From: Paucibacter sp. TC2R-5
GTDB lineage: Bacteria; Pseudomonadota; Gammaproteobacteria; Burkholderiales; Burkholderiaceae_C
Assembly (NCBI RefSeq): GCF_025717605.1
Contig: NZ_JAJIRQ010000001.1
Span: forward strand, 1-64,000
Direction: 5' to 3'
DNA: 64,000 nucleotides
Part shown: piece after piece, positions 47,569 to 56,580 of the stretch
Layout: each line of letters begins with the position of its first letter
Numbering within the stretch: position 1 is the stretch's first letter
Made by a program: the position numbers and the translations under genes
The notes under the pieces: model-generated
Database searches by the model: none
What the model was told of the DNA's origin: nothing
The model's input: the letters and a program-made list of their open reading frames with translations, nothing else

Positions 47569-47763
47569 ATGAACTTACTGCTCTGGCTGATTTTGCTGGT
47601 CCTGTGCTGGCCGCTGGCCTTGTTGGCGCTGCTGCTTTGGCCGCTGTTGTGGCTCTTGAGCCTGCCCTTCAGATTGATCGGCATCAGCGTGGACGCCTTG
47701 TTTGACTTGCTGCGCACGCTCTTGCACTTGCCCGCGCGTTTGCTCGGCAGCAGCAAGCATTGA
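47569..47763 (+). CDS. Small hydrophobic membrane protein
   Basis: About 64 aa, almost entirely hydrophobic: two membrane segments (LLLWLILLVLCWPLALLALL and WPLLWLLSLPF) and a short tail LPARLLGSSKH. Similar short proteins are annotated as hypothetical in related bacteria; function unknown. The ATG at 47569 is preferred over an upstream GTG. Confidence 0.6.
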   Translation: MNLLLWLILLVLCWPLALLALLLWPLLWLLSLPFRLIGISVDALFDLLRTLLHLPARLLGSSKH

Positions 47764-50061
47764 TCAGATTTTGATTTCCAGCCGCAACGCCCATTGGGTA
47801 TAGCTGGCGCCGCTCGACTTGCTCGTCACTTGGCTGTCGGGCGTCAGCGTAACGCTGCCATTGCTGTAGTCCAGTGGCGCCAAGTTGCTGGCTGACAGTC
47901 GCAAGGAGGTTTGCTGATTGACGGTCCACAGGGCGAACGCATCGGCCACCAATTTGCGGCTGGTGCTGGCCTCGGTGATCAGGGTTTGTTGCACTGTGTT
48001 GGCGGGCGTCCAATTGATGCTGGCGCCCATGCTCAGTGGCAGGCTGCGCAGGCGGTAGTCGGCGCCCAGATTGGCTGTGGCTTTGGGTTGCTGATCAAGC
48101 TTGTTGTTCGGGCCGGGGATGCCGTCCACCGAAGAGCGGAACAGGCTTAGATTGCTGCGCACCTGCACGGGCCAAGCCTCGCTGAAGAATTCGTCAAGGC
48201 GGAATTTGGCCTCGAGTTCCAGCCCATAGGTCGTGGCCCGGCCGATATTCATGGGCTGCGACACCCAGCGCGGCACGTCCGCCCAGGCGACGTTTTGCAG
48301 CGAGGTCACATTGCGCATCAGGTCGTTGATGCGGCGCACAAAGGCGCTGGCGCTGAGAATGCCGCCCTTGCTCAGATAGTTCTCGTAGGCTACATCAATC
48401 CCAGTGGCTAACTCAGGCTTTAGGTTCGGGTTACCCGAACGGTCGGCGTGGTCAACGGTATTGGGGCCACAAGGCTGATTGGCCGGGCAGGGGTATTGTG
48501 AGTTGATGGCCGGTTGGGCGATCAGGTCTTGCAAATTGGGAGACCGATAGCTGCGCGTCAGGCTGGCGCGCAATTGGTCGCGGCTTTTTTCATCAAACTT
48601 CCAAACGCCATGTAAGAGCGGTGTCCAGACGCTGGAGCGGTTGCTGACCGCATAGGCGATGGAGCTGCTCTTGGTGGCAATCGTCTCGCCGCGCAAGCCG
48701 ACGTAGAACGACCACTGCTTGCCCACGCTCCATTCGTCTTGGGCGTAAGCGGCGATTCGTTGGGTGCTGGCCAAGAGCTCATCGCCGAATTCCAGCTGGC
48801 TGCGGCAGCTCAGACCGTCTTGCAGGCAGGTCTTGGTTTGCTCGCGCTGTGTGCCTTCACCTTCCAGGCCGCCGACCAGACTGTGCTCGTTTTCCAATTG
48901 GTGCGAGTATTTGCCGTTGAGGCTCCAGCTGCGGTCGCGGCTGTCGTTGTGATCGACCTGTTCTCGCACTTGCTTGTGGGCGTCGCCCAGATACTGCCGC
49001 AGCGTGCTGCTGCCATTGGCCTGCGCGGCCCCCAAGCCGGCGCGCAGATCGATCTTGCTGCTTTCGTCGAGTTGTTTTTGCCACTGCGTGTTCAAGCGCA
49101 GCATTTCATTGCGGCTGTCGCCATGGCTTTGCGAGTGGTCGTAGTAATAGCTGCCGTCAGTCGGCAAGGGCTGGTGCGTCAGTTGCGAGTTGTTGTCGCT
49201 GCTATTGCGTGAGGCGATCGCAAAGGGCTGCAGATTGAAAGTCTCGCCCTCGCCCAAACGCCATTGCAATCGGGCGCTCAGGTTTACCGCCTGGCGCTGT
49301 GCCTTGGTTTGCGCCTGTGTTTGCAGGCTGCTGACTTCTTGGCTGTGCAGGTCGCGCGTGAGGTTGACGGTGTTCAGGTCATCCAGTGTGTCGGCCTGTT
49401 GCAAATTGACGCTCAGGTTGTAGGCGCCGCCATGCTCATCCAGCTTGTCGCTGCGGGTCCAGCCGGCGTTAGGGCGCAACTGGCCGCGCTCCGAGGCCAG
49501 GCCCAGGCGCAGATCATTGAGGCGCTTGGCCAAGGCTTCGCGCAGCACCACATTGATAGTGCCGGCCACCGCGCGTGCGCCGTATTCGGCCGTCGGTGCG
49601 CGCATCACCTCGATGCGCTCGACCTGTTCGGGCGGCAACTGATCGAGCGAGAAGCCCGGCGACATGCGCTCGCCGTTGACGAGAATTTGCGTGTAGCCAT
49701 TGCCCATGCCGCGCATGCGGATGTCGCCGCCGCGCCCGGGGCGCCCGCCCGTCGTCACGCCGGGCAGGCGCTTGAGCACCTCGCCGACGGTGGCGTCACC
49801 AAAACGCTCGATCTCGTCGCGGCCGATGATGATCTTGGATGCACTGGAGGCTCGTCTGGCGGCGTCATCGCTGGCGTTACCGCTGACTTCGACGCGCTCA
49901 AGTTGAGCTGCTTTCGGCTCGGCCTTGGTCGGTGTTGATGGCTTGGCTGCGCTGGCTGCCGGCGCGGGCTCGACGCTGGCTTCGGTTTTGGTTTGGGCTT
50001 GCGCGGCACTCGTCAGCAGCAAGACCGCCAGTGGAGTGGCGAGAATTTTTGAGGAAAACAT
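47764..50061 (-). CDS. TonB-dependent outer membrane receptor
   Basis: Ligand-gated beta-barrel of about 765 aa. Signal peptide to SAAQAQ near residue 22, Ala/Pro/Lys-rich linker, then a plug domain with ERVEVSG, VGEVLKRLPGVTTGGRPGRGGDIRMRGMGNGYTQILVNGERM. The barrel follows with an extracellular-loop cysteine pair (PCPANQPC) and ends LRLEIKI. The ligand is unknown; no Fur-box-like sequence is seen upstream, so iron control is not supported. The ATG at 50061 is used; an upstream frame extends without a signal. Confidence 0.9.
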   Translation of the reverse strand: MFSSKILATPLAVLLLTSAAQAQTKTEASVEPAPAASAAKPSTPTKAEPKAAQLERVEVSGNASDDAARRASSASKIIIGRDEIERFGDATVGEVLKRLPGVTTGGRPGRGGDIRMRGMGNGYTQILVNGERMSPGFSLDQLPPEQVERIEVMRAPTAEYGARAVAGTINVVLREALAKRLNDLRLGLASERGQLRPNAGWTRSDKLDEHGGAYNLSVNLQQADTLDDLNTVNLTRDLHSQEVSSLQTQAQTKAQRQAVNLSARLQWRLGEGETFNLQPFAIASRNSSDNNSQLTHQPLPTDGSYYYDHSQSHGDSRNEMLRLNTQWQKQLDESSKIDLRAGLGAAQANGSSTLRQYLGDAHKQVREQVDHNDSRDRSWSLNGKYSHQLENEHSLVGGLEGEGTQREQTKTCLQDGLSCRSQLEFGDELLASTQRIAAYAQDEWSVGKQWSFYVGLRGETIATKSSSIAYAVSNRSSVWTPLLHGVWKFDEKSRDQLRASLTRSYRSPNLQDLIAQPAINSQYPCPANQPCGPNTVDHADRSGNPNLKPELATGIDVAYENYLSKGGILSASAFVRRINDLMRNVTSLQNVAWADVPRWVSQPMNIGRATTYGLELEAKFRLDEFFSEAWPVQVRSNLSLFRSSVDGIPGPNNKLDQQPKATANLGADYRLRSLPLSMGASINWTPANTVQQTLITEASTSRKLVADAFALWTVNQQTSLRLSASNLAPLDYSNGSVTLTPDSQVTSKSSGASYTQWALRLEIKI

Positions 50062-50230
50062 CTGGAGTAAAAGGCGAATTCGTGTCGACAGGAGGGGCAG
50101 AGCCTGCGGCGGCGAAAACTCAAAGTACCCTGAGGGCGCAAGCATCTCATACCAGTGCAACTATTCGGGTTTGGTGGCCTCTGGTTTTAACTTCTTTACC
50201 AAGATGGACCCATGAGTGCGAACTTCGCCC

Positions 50231-50575
50231 TCAGTCGGCGCCGAAAAAATAGACCTCGGCAATCAGCCCGTCGCGGCAGCGGTAGACCACGCCGACCTGC
50301 TGGGCCGAGTCGCCGCGACCATGCACCAGTTCATGGTCGATGACGGTATTGCCCATCACCATGCGCTGGGCGACTTCGGCCTGCACCTGTGGCTGAGCAA
50401 ACGGCCCGGCTTGGTAACTGGCCCGAAAAGCGGCGCGTCCGAGCAGATTCGGCACCTCCGCCGGCATGCGCCAAACCTTCACATCCTCGCTGTAGCAGGC
50501 GACGAAGGCGTCGAGGTCTTTGGCGTTATAGGCCAGCAACTGGTCCTGAGCGAGTTCGGTCGGTGTGCGGTTCAT
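50231..50575 (-). CDS. NTF2-like/SnoaL-like domain protein
   Basis: Compact 114-aa protein. LLAYNAKDLDAFVACYSEDV and the final VYRCRDGLIAEVYFFGAD give the usual helix and sheet pattern of the nuclear-transport-factor-2 fold. Such proteins are isomerases, hydrolases or ligand-binding partners; no active-site pair is certain. It stands alone. Confidence 0.82.
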   Translation of the reverse strand: MNRTPTELAQDQLLAYNAKDLDAFVACYSEDVKVWRMPAEVPNLLGRAAFRASYQAGPFAQPQVQAEVAQRMVMGNTVIDHELVHGRGDSAQQVGVVYRCRDGLIAEVYFFGAD

Positions 50576-50691
50576 GGTGGTGCGTTCCTGTCTGCTTTTG
50601 GGCCTCGATTGAGAGGCGGGCGCAGTTTCGCATGCGCCCGCCCTGGCTGCCGTAGCAGCTTAGCCGCTGCTTTGCTTAGCCGCCGCCTTGC

Positions 50692-51786
50692 TTAGCTGCC
50701 GCGCTTTGCCCGCACCGCGGCGTTGCCAATGCGGCCCCAGATTTTGCGAACGGCCAGTTGCTCGCGCTTGTCCAGATAGCTCATCTGATCGCGCGCCGCC
50801 TCGCGTTGCAGTTTTTGAAAGCTCTTCAGCCTAGCCGGGCTGAGCGTGCCCTGAACCGCACACCCGGGCTCGCCTTGATGCGCGCAATTGCGGAACTTGC
50901 AGCCGCTGGCCAGTTCGCTAACGTCATCAAAAGCCAGCTTCAAGCTGGCAACATCGCCGTCCAAAGCCAGGCTGCGCAGACCCGGTGTATCGATGATGCA
51001 GGCGCCGCCCAGGCAACGCTTTAGGCTGCGCCCGGTGGTGGTGTGACGGCCTCGGCTGTCATCCGCGCGCACGCTGCCGACGGCCTGCAAGGGCGCTTGG
51101 CACAGCGTATTGGTCAGCGTCGACTTACCCGCGCCGCTGGAACCCAAAAGCACCAGGGTTTGGCCCAACCCCAGCCAGGGTTGCAGCATTGAGCGGGTGC
51201 TGGCGGCGCTGCCGTCCACGGCCAGAATGTCCAGCACGCCGCCGTGGCTGCGGCTCAGGTGCGCGCGCACCTCGGCGACTCGAGCGGCCACATCAGGGCA
51301 TAAATCGGCCTTGCTCAAGACGATCAGGGCGGGCACGCCGGCCGAATGCGTGAGCACCAGATAGCGGTCGAGGCGGGCGAGTTTGAAGTCACGGTCCAAA
51401 CCCATCACCAGCACTGCCAAGTCGACATTGCTGACCAAGGCTTGGCGTCGCCCTTCGGGGTCGCGTCTGCTCAAGCTATTGACCGGCGCGGCGCGAGCGT
51501 GAATCCAGCTTTCGCCGAAGTCGTTTTGCCTGACCAACACCCAATCGCCGACGCTCAAGTTCTCGCCTGCTGCGTGCAGCGACTGAGTCAAAGCGGGTAG
51601 CGCACGCGCTTGCTGCGGCGGCGCGTCGGCGGACTGCAGGCCGAATGAATCCCGGTGCACCTCGGTCAGGCGGCAGAGCCGGGCGCCGCCGCTCCAGTCG
51701 AGGGCCGCAAGGGCAGGGCGAAGTTGAGTGAAATTGAGTCCGAGTGTGCGTAGGTTTTCGAAATTATGGGCTTCTAAATTGAACAT
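50692..51786 (-). CDS. rsgA: Small ribosomal subunit biogenesis GTPase RsgA
   Basis: Circularly permuted GTPase of about 364 aa that helps 30S maturation. The order is OB domain, G4 (LSKADL), G1 (GSSGAGKST), switch (RGRHTTTGR), G3 (DTPGLRSL), then the zinc site CKFRNCAHQGEPGC. It ends with a helical region. The ATG at 51786 is chosen; a GTG at 51843 would extend it by 19 residues. Promoter elements were not identified. Confidence 0.94.
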   Translation of the reverse strand: MFNLEAHNFENLRTLGLNFTQLRPALAALDWSGGARLCRLTEVHRDSFGLQSADAPPQQARALPALTQSLHAAGENLSVGDWVLVRQNDFGESWIHARAAPVNSLSRRDPEGRRQALVSNVDLAVLVMGLDRDFKLARLDRYLVLTHSAGVPALIVLSKADLCPDVAARVAEVRAHLSRSHGGVLDILAVDGSAASTRSMLQPWLGLGQTLVLLGSSGAGKSTLTNTLCQAPLQAVGSVRADDSRGRHTTTGRSLKRCLGGACIIDTPGLRSLALDGDVASLKLAFDDVSELASGCKFRNCAHQGEPGCAVQGTLSPARLKSFQKLQREAARDQMSYLDKREQLAVRKIWGRIGNAAVRAKRGS

Positions 51787-52019
51787 GAGGGTGTTGACGG
51801 TGAACGTATCCAGCCCGTGGCGGTCCCAAAAATTGGGCGGCACAGGGCATGACCGCAGATCCGGGCCAAATCAAGGCCAGGCTCAAACGGAGCGGGGATG
51901 CGAAACGTCGGCCGCGAGCGAACTTGCGAGTTCGGGCGGTAGCTCAGGCCTGCTTGATCACGAGCCAGTGAAGCAGTTGGGTCGCCATCAAGGCGGCGCT
52001 GCTTCAAGCATTCAAACAA

Positions 52020-52121
52020 TCATGCAGTGGCGAGAGCCTGCTCAATAAATCGCGCAGCGGGAAGAGCCCGGTGCTGGAGCAAGGCGGCCGACGACGAGAA
52101 GGCAATATCAATTGTGGCCAT
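52020..52121 (-). CDS. Possible small protein (33 aa)
   Basis: ATG at 52121 has AAGGAG 6 bases upstream, better than many real genes here. The product is mostly Ala/Leu/Ser with FSSSAALLQHRALP and one short hydrophobic stretch. A TTGACC about 70 bases upstream on the same strand could be a -35 box, with no good -10. It lies downstream of a terminator, so it would need its own promoter. Confidence 0.35.
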   Translation of the reverse strand: MATIDIAFSSSAALLQHRALPAARFIEQALATA

Positions 52122-52244
52122 GCTGTGCTCCTTGATGAGTTGAGGGGTGGAAGCGGCGCAGTGTGCCTGCGCGGCCGGGCCTGGGTCAAGTGCCGTAAGC
52201 AAGAGCGTGAGGGGCAAGCAACATGGGCTGCAAGGAAATTGCCA

Positions 52245-52286
52245 GCACAAAAGCAAAGGGCCACCACCTTTCGGTTTGTGGCCCTT
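52245..52286 (-). terminator. Intrinsic terminator on the - strand
   Basis: AAGGGCCAC (52256-52264) pairs with GTGGCCCTT (52278-52286), with an ACC/GGT pair inside the loop; on the - strand TTTGCTTTT follows. It is about 225 bases after the stop of the gene at 52511 and may end that transcript. Confidence 0.6.
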
Positions 52287-52510
52287 CTGACTTCCGGACA
52301 CCATCAAGGATGGCGACGGTTTTCTTGGCACTGGTGACGGGTTCCAGAACTCTGCCCAATCTGCAGCCGGTTCTTGCCTTGAATGAACGCTATTGTGCGG
52401 GGCTTTTGTGACAGCGTTTTGACGAAAAGCAAAGAAAAAGCATCGCTGATCGAAATTCTGTCGCGCCGGCCCTAACGCTTCATTGCAAGGTCAGAAACCC
52501 TTGTGTCAAT

Positions 52511-52966
52511 TCAAGACTTGGCAGGCGCCTCGGCCTTCTTCAGCTCAGCACTTTTGCTGGCGCTTGTCGCTTCCGTCTTCACGGGCAAGGTGCCAGCGCT
52601 GGCGCTGCTGGGTGTCGCGTCGGTGGGCTTGCTGAGGGCCTTGTGCTTGTGACCATGTTTGGCCGAATGCTTGGCCTCCGGGGCAGTCGCTGGCGCAGTG
52701 GTCGTTGCCGCTGTTGTTGCCGTCTTTGTCGCCGTTATAGCTGCCGGTGCTGCCGTAGTCGTGGGGGGCGTGCTGGTCGTGCTGAGGGTGGACTTTTGCG
52801 CGGCTGCGGCTGGGTCGGTCGCTGCTTTGATCGCAACTTTTGTCGCTGTAGAAGTGGCGGTAGCTGTCACTGCAGGGCTAGCGTTAGCGCCCGTTTGTGC
52901 CATTGCGGCGCCCACTGTGAAAGCCAGCAGAGCGGGGATCATTGCATTTTTCATGGTGGTCTTCAT
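52511..52966 (-). CDS. Secreted Ala/Thr-rich low-complexity protein
   Basis: About 151 aa, no recognised domain. The signal peptide is MKTTMKNAMIPALLAFTVGA with cleavage after MAQ. The mature part is nearly all Ala, Thr, Ser, Pro and Lys, with a HSAKHGHKHK patch. GGAGAA lies 7 bases before the ATG. Such sequences behave as flexible exported linkers or metal-binding tails, but this is inference. Confidence 0.6.
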   Translation of the reverse strand: MKTTMKNAMIPALLAFTVGAAMAQTGANASPAVTATATSTATKVAIKAATDPAAAAQKSTLSTTSTPPTTTAAPAAITATKTATTAATTTAPATAPEAKHSAKHGHKHKALSKPTDATPSSASAGTLPVKTEATSASKSAELKKAEAPAKS

Positions 52967-53007
52967 CAGGATTTCTCCAAGGGTTGCGAAAGGTAGTGGT
53001 TCAACGA

Positions 53008-53044
53008 CGCTGCGGATGCAAGGGTTGACCCTGTTGCCGCAGCG
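53008..53044. promoter_or_regulatory. Nested hairpin in the divergent region before the gamma-glutamyltransferase gene
   Basis: CGCTGCGG (53008-53015) pairs with CCGCAGCG (53037-53044), and inside it AGGG and CCCT (53021-53024 and 53029-53032) close a TTGA loop. It lies 143 bases before the downstream gene. Its role is unknown. Confidence 0.4.
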
Positions 53045-53186
53045 TTGCAAAGCGTTACAAACAGCCCAGCAGAGAATCGAGATCGGGCCAAGTAGGGGTC
53101 TTGTGCGTTGTTCGCGCCGAACGCTTCAGCCACCGCGCCGGCCCCCTCACAATGCACAGTCCGGCCAATCACTGGGAGAGCCAAGC

Positions 53187-54812
53187 ATGACGAGTCCTTT
53201 CAACTGGAACAAGAGTTACGCCAGCGTGCGCAGCCCTGTGTTTGCGCGCAATATCGTGTCGACCTCGCACCCCTTGGCGGCGCAAGCGGGCTTGCGCATC
53301 CTGGCGCAAGGCGGCAACGCGGTTGACGCTGCTATCGCCACCGCAGCTTGCATGACCCTGGTCGAGCCCTGCAGCAATGGCCTGGGATCGGACGCTTTTT
53401 GCATCTTGTGGGATGGCACCCAGTTGCATGGCCTGAATGCCTCGGGCACGGCGCCTGCCGCCTGGACGCCTGAGCATTTTTTCAAGAACTATGGGCGCGA
53501 TCTCAAGGCGCCTCCCAAGCGCGGGTGGGGCGGCGTGACGGTGCCAGGCGCGGTGGCCGGATGGGTCGCTTTGAGCGAGCGTTTCGGCAAGCTGGATTTT
53601 GCTGATTTGATGGCGCCGGCGATAGAGATTGCCGATCGTGGGTATGCGGTGCCGGTGATCGTGCAGAGCAAATGGGCGCTGGCCGCAGCCCTTGCCGAGT
53701 TGACCGAGCAGCCCGGTTTCGCCCAGGCCTTTTTGCCGCGAGGCCGGGCACCCGCAGTGGGCGAGTTGTTCAAGTTCCCCGATGCCGCTCGAACTTTGCG
53801 TTTGATTGCGCAGACCAAGGGCGAGGCCTTTTACCGAGGCGAGGTGGCCGAGGCGGTGCAGAAATTTTCCCGCGAGACCGGTGGCGCGATGACGGCGGCC
53901 GACTTTGCGGACTACAAGCCCGAGTGGGTGGAGACGATCTCGCAAAGCTATGCAGGTCATGAGCTGCATGAGATACCGCCCAACGGGCAGGGCATTGCGG
54001 CCTTGATTGCGCTGGGCATCCTCAAGCATCTGGATCTGCCTTCGCAAGAGGTGGATGGCGTGGCTGCACAACATATGCAGATTGAGGCGATGAAGCTGGC
54101 ATTCGCCGATGTATACCGTTATGTCAGCGACCCCCGCAGCATGAAAGTGACGGCGGCCGAAATGCTGGAGCCCAGCTATCTGGCGCAGCGCGCCAAGCTG
54201 GTGGACATGGGCCGGGCTCAGGACTTCAAATGCGGAAACCCGGTCAAGGGCGGCACCATCTACCTCACGACCGCCGACGAGAGCGGCATGATGGTCAGCT
54301 TTATTCAAAGCAACTACATGGGCTTTGGCTCGGGCTTGGTGGTGCCGGGTTACGGCGTGTCTTTGCAAAACCGGGGGCACTGCTTCAACTTAGAAGCCGG
54401 CCATCCGAACGTCGTGGCGCCGGGCAAGCGGCCCTTCCATACGATCATCCCGGCATTCCTGATGCGAGATGGTCGGCCGGTGATGAGCTACGGCGTGATG
54501 GGCGGCAATATGCAGCCGCAAGGCCATATGCAGACCTTGGTGCGTATGCTGGACTTTGGCCAGAATCCGCAAGCTGCCTGTGATGCGCCGCGCTGGCGCT
54601 TCAACGAGGGGCTGTCGCTCAATATTGAGCCACATATGCCAGCGGCCACCATTGACGGTCTGCGCGCTTTAGGCCATCAAATCGGCGATATCCACGACAG
54701 CTATCAAGATTTTGGCGCCGGCCAGTTCATCTGGCGAATGGGCGACCCTGCTGCGCAAGGCTATGTGGCGGCCAGTGATCCGCGCCGGGACGGTGCCGCC
54801 GTGGGGTTTTAA
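53187..54812 (+). CDS. Gamma-glutamyltransferase family protein
   Basis: Ntn-hydrolase of 541 aa. The predicted autocleavage nucleophile is Thr357 in KGGTIYLTTADESG, followed by VSFIQSNYMGFGSG. AAQAGLRILAQGGNAVDAAIA is the N-terminal signature. No signal peptide is seen, so it resembles cytoplasmic YwrD-type members rather than the periplasmic glutathione-processing enzyme. The segment IYLTTAD differs from the classical TTHxSVVD. A GGGAGAG ribosome site precedes the ATG at 53187; the frame upstream lies over the divergent gene and is ignored. Confidence 0.87.
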   Translation: MTSPFNWNKSYASVRSPVFARNIVSTSHPLAAQAGLRILAQGGNAVDAAIATAACMTLVEPCSNGLGSDAFCILWDGTQLHGLNASGTAPAAWTPEHFFKNYGRDLKAPPKRGWGGVTVPGAVAGWVALSERFGKLDFADLMAPAIEIADRGYAVPVIVQSKWALAAALAELTEQPGFAQAFLPRGRAPAVGELFKFPDAARTLRLIAQTKGEAFYRGEVAEAVQKFSRETGGAMTAADFADYKPEWVETISQSYAGHELHEIPPNGQGIAALIALGILKHLDLPSQEVDGVAAQHMQIEAMKLAFADVYRYVSDPRSMKVTAAEMLEPSYLAQRAKLVDMGRAQDFKCGNPVKGGTIYLTTADESGMMVSFIQSNYMGFGSGLVVPGYGVSLQNRGHCFNLEAGHPNVVAPGKRPFHTIIPAFLMRDGRPVMSYGVMGGNMQPQGHMQTLVRMLDFGQNPQAACDAPRWRFNEGLSLNIEPHMPAATIDGLRALGHQIGDIHDSYQDFGAGQFIWRMGDPAAQGYVAASDPRRDGAAVGF

Positions 54813-55218
54813 GCGCGGGCCGAAGGTTCTGTATGGTGTGCTGAGTCCGCTGCAGATCGCCCGGCACATGTCTTTTTTCACTTGTTCAGGCAGGACTGGG
54901 GCTGCTACGATTGTGTTCAAAGTTGACGGAAGTCAATCCAAAATACCGCCAAGCCATGACCAAACTCCTCGACCGCACCCGACGCAGCACGCCCCGTGCC
55001 GCTGGCGTGCGCGCTCGCGCGGGCAAGGCTGGTCGGCCCGCGCCGGTGCTTGCGCATTGACGGTGCTCGGCCAGCCCGGCGCGTGATTTTTATCCGCGCT
55101 GTTTTCCGCGCTACCCAGCGAAACTTGTACCCGCCCGAGTTTCGCAACAAATACAGCAGATTTATGCCCGGCCCTCGCTGTACCCCAGCGTTGTGGCCCG
55201 CAATTTGGAGACATTCCC
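54813..55218. other. 406-base region before the MFS gene
   Basis: A 34-codon Arg-rich ORF (54956-55060) has no ribosome site and I do not support it. TTGAC-GGAA-GTCAA (54923-54936) is a short dyad. Towards the MFS gene are two direct repeats and an inverted repeat, listed separately. Confidence 0.5.
55093..55145. promoter_or_regulatory. Repeat cluster upstream of the MFS gene
   Basis: TCCGCGCT occurs at 55093-55100 and 55105-55112 (12-base offset). It is followed by GCGAAACT (55118-55125) and its exact inverse AGTTTCGC (55138-55145) with a 12-base spacer. The inverted repeat ends 73 bases before the start codon and is a plausible repressor site or leader hairpin. Confidence 0.4.
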
Positions 55219-56574
55219 ATGCAGCAAACCCTGCTCAGTTCTTGGTTTGAACGAATACGGCGTGCGCTGACACTGCCGGCTACCGACTTGTTGCGCGACG
55301 CCGTTTACCGGCGCCTGTGGTCGTCCATCCTGATCAGCTCCTTGGGTGGGCAGATCACGATGCTGGCGCTGCCCCTGACCGCCGCTGTGTTACTCAATGC
55401 CAGCCCGACCCAGATGGGCTTGTTGACGACGATGGAGATCTTGCCCTTCGTGCTGTTCTCCCTGCCCTCGGGCGTGTGGTTGGACCGCGTCCGCAAGCTG
55501 CCTGTGTACATCTGGGGCGAGACGCTGCTGGCCTTGGCCGTGGCCACCGTGCCCTTGGCCGCGCTGATGGGTTGGCTGACCATGACCTGGCTTTATGTGG
55601 TGGGCTTTGTGCTGGGCACCGTCTACACCACGGCAGGCAGCGCCGCGCAAATCGTCTTGACCCAAGTCGTTAGCCGTGACCGCTTGGTTGAGGCCCATGC
55701 CAAGAATGCGCTGGCCTCCAGCGGCGCCGAGGTGGCGGGGCCAGGTCTTGCCGGCATGTTGATCAAGCTGATGGGCGCGCCGATGACTTTGGCGGTGGAT
55801 GCGATCTTGGTCTTGATTTCGGCGCTGATTCTGCGCGGCATCAAGGTCGATGAAGTCTTGCACAAGGGCGATGGCGCGGCCTTTTGGCGCGACTTGAAAG
55901 CGGGCGTGCGCTTTGTGCGCGAGCGCGCTTTGTTGATCGGCCTGGCCTGTGCGGTGGGCAGCTGGCAGCTGTTCAACAACGCCGCCCAGGTGGTGCAGAT
56001 TCTGTTCGCCACCCGCACGCTGGGCCTGAGTGCGCAGCAGGTCGGTTTGAGCTATGTCGCGCTGGGCGCTGGCACGGTCTTGACCAGTATCTTGGGCCAC
56101 CGGATTAGCCGCCGGCTCGGCCCCGGCCCTTGCTTGGTACTCGGTATTGCGGTCACTGGCCTGGGTTGGCTGCTGCTGGCCTTGGTGCCGTCCAATACAT
56201 TCGGCATCGCGGCCTTTGCCTTCATGCTGTTTGCTTTTGGTGTCGGCGCGGTGCTGATTTTCATCAACTTTTTGTCGCTGCGCCAAGCAGTAACGCCGGC
56301 GCCAATGCTGGGCCGTATGACCAGCACCATGCGTTGGCTGATCCTGATTCCGGCTGGCCCAGGCGCGCTCGCCGGTGGCTGGCTGGGTGAGCATATGGGG
56401 CTGCGTTCGGCCTTGCTGTTTGCGGGTGTCGGCACCTTGGTGCTGAGCCTGATCGCCTGGCGCCATCCCGTGTTGCGCGCGGTGCGCGAGTTGCCCACGC
56501 CGGACGAAGACGAGCCGGCTCTCGGTGCCGAGGCCACGCCGGGTGGGCCTGCCGAGCTGATGCCCAGCAAGTGA
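55219..56574 (+). CDS. MFS transporter
   Basis: Polytopic membrane protein of 451 aa with about 12 hydrophobic segments. SLGGQITMLALPLTAAVLL and LPSGVWLDRVRKLPVYIWGE (cytoplasmic loop 2-3, the MFS signature region) are visible. The layout is like the drug/siderophore-efflux MFS group, but no substrate can be named. TTGGAG precedes the ATG at 55219. It is followed by a GNAT gene after 6 bases, so they are probably co-transcribed. Confidence 0.86.
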   Translation: MQQTLLSSWFERIRRALTLPATDLLRDAVYRRLWSSILISSLGGQITMLALPLTAAVLLNASPTQMGLLTTMEILPFVLFSLPSGVWLDRVRKLPVYIWGETLLALAVATVPLAALMGWLTMTWLYVVGFVLGTVYTTAGSAAQIVLTQVVSRDRLVEAHAKNALASSGAEVAGPGLAGMLIKLMGAPMTLAVDAILVLISALILRGIKVDEVLHKGDGAAFWRDLKAGVRFVRERALLIGLACAVGSWQLFNNAAQVVQILFATRTLGLSAQQVGLSYVALGAGTVLTSILGHRISRRLGPGPCLVLGIAVTGLGWLLLALVPSNTFGIAAFAFMLFAFGVGAVLIFINFLSLRQAVTPAPMLGRMTSTMRWLILIPAGPGALAGGWLGEHMGLRSALLFAGVGTLVLSLIAWRHPVLRAVRELPTPDEDEPALGAEATPGGPAELMPSK

Positions 56575-56580
56575 GTGGCC

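Larger units (their letters stand above)
51787..52510. other. 724-base region between rsgA and a secreted Ala/Thr-rich protein gene
   Basis: Apart from a possible 33-codon ORF (52020-52121) and a hairpin terminator (52245-52286) I see nothing convincing. The rest has no well-supported ORF. Confidence 0.5.

Noticed and set aside
50062-50230. Fur box upstream of the TonB receptor
   Set aside because: No GATAATGATAATCATTATC-like sequence is visible.
52659-53186. Long in-frame extension upstream of the gamma-glutamyltransferase start
   Set aside because: It lies antisense over the secreted Ala/Thr-rich gene, is Val/Ala-repetitive, and a good ribosome site with the family start lies at 53187.
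54956-55060. 34-codon Arg-rich ORF
   Set aside because: No ribosome site; composition looks like GC-rich non-coding sequence.
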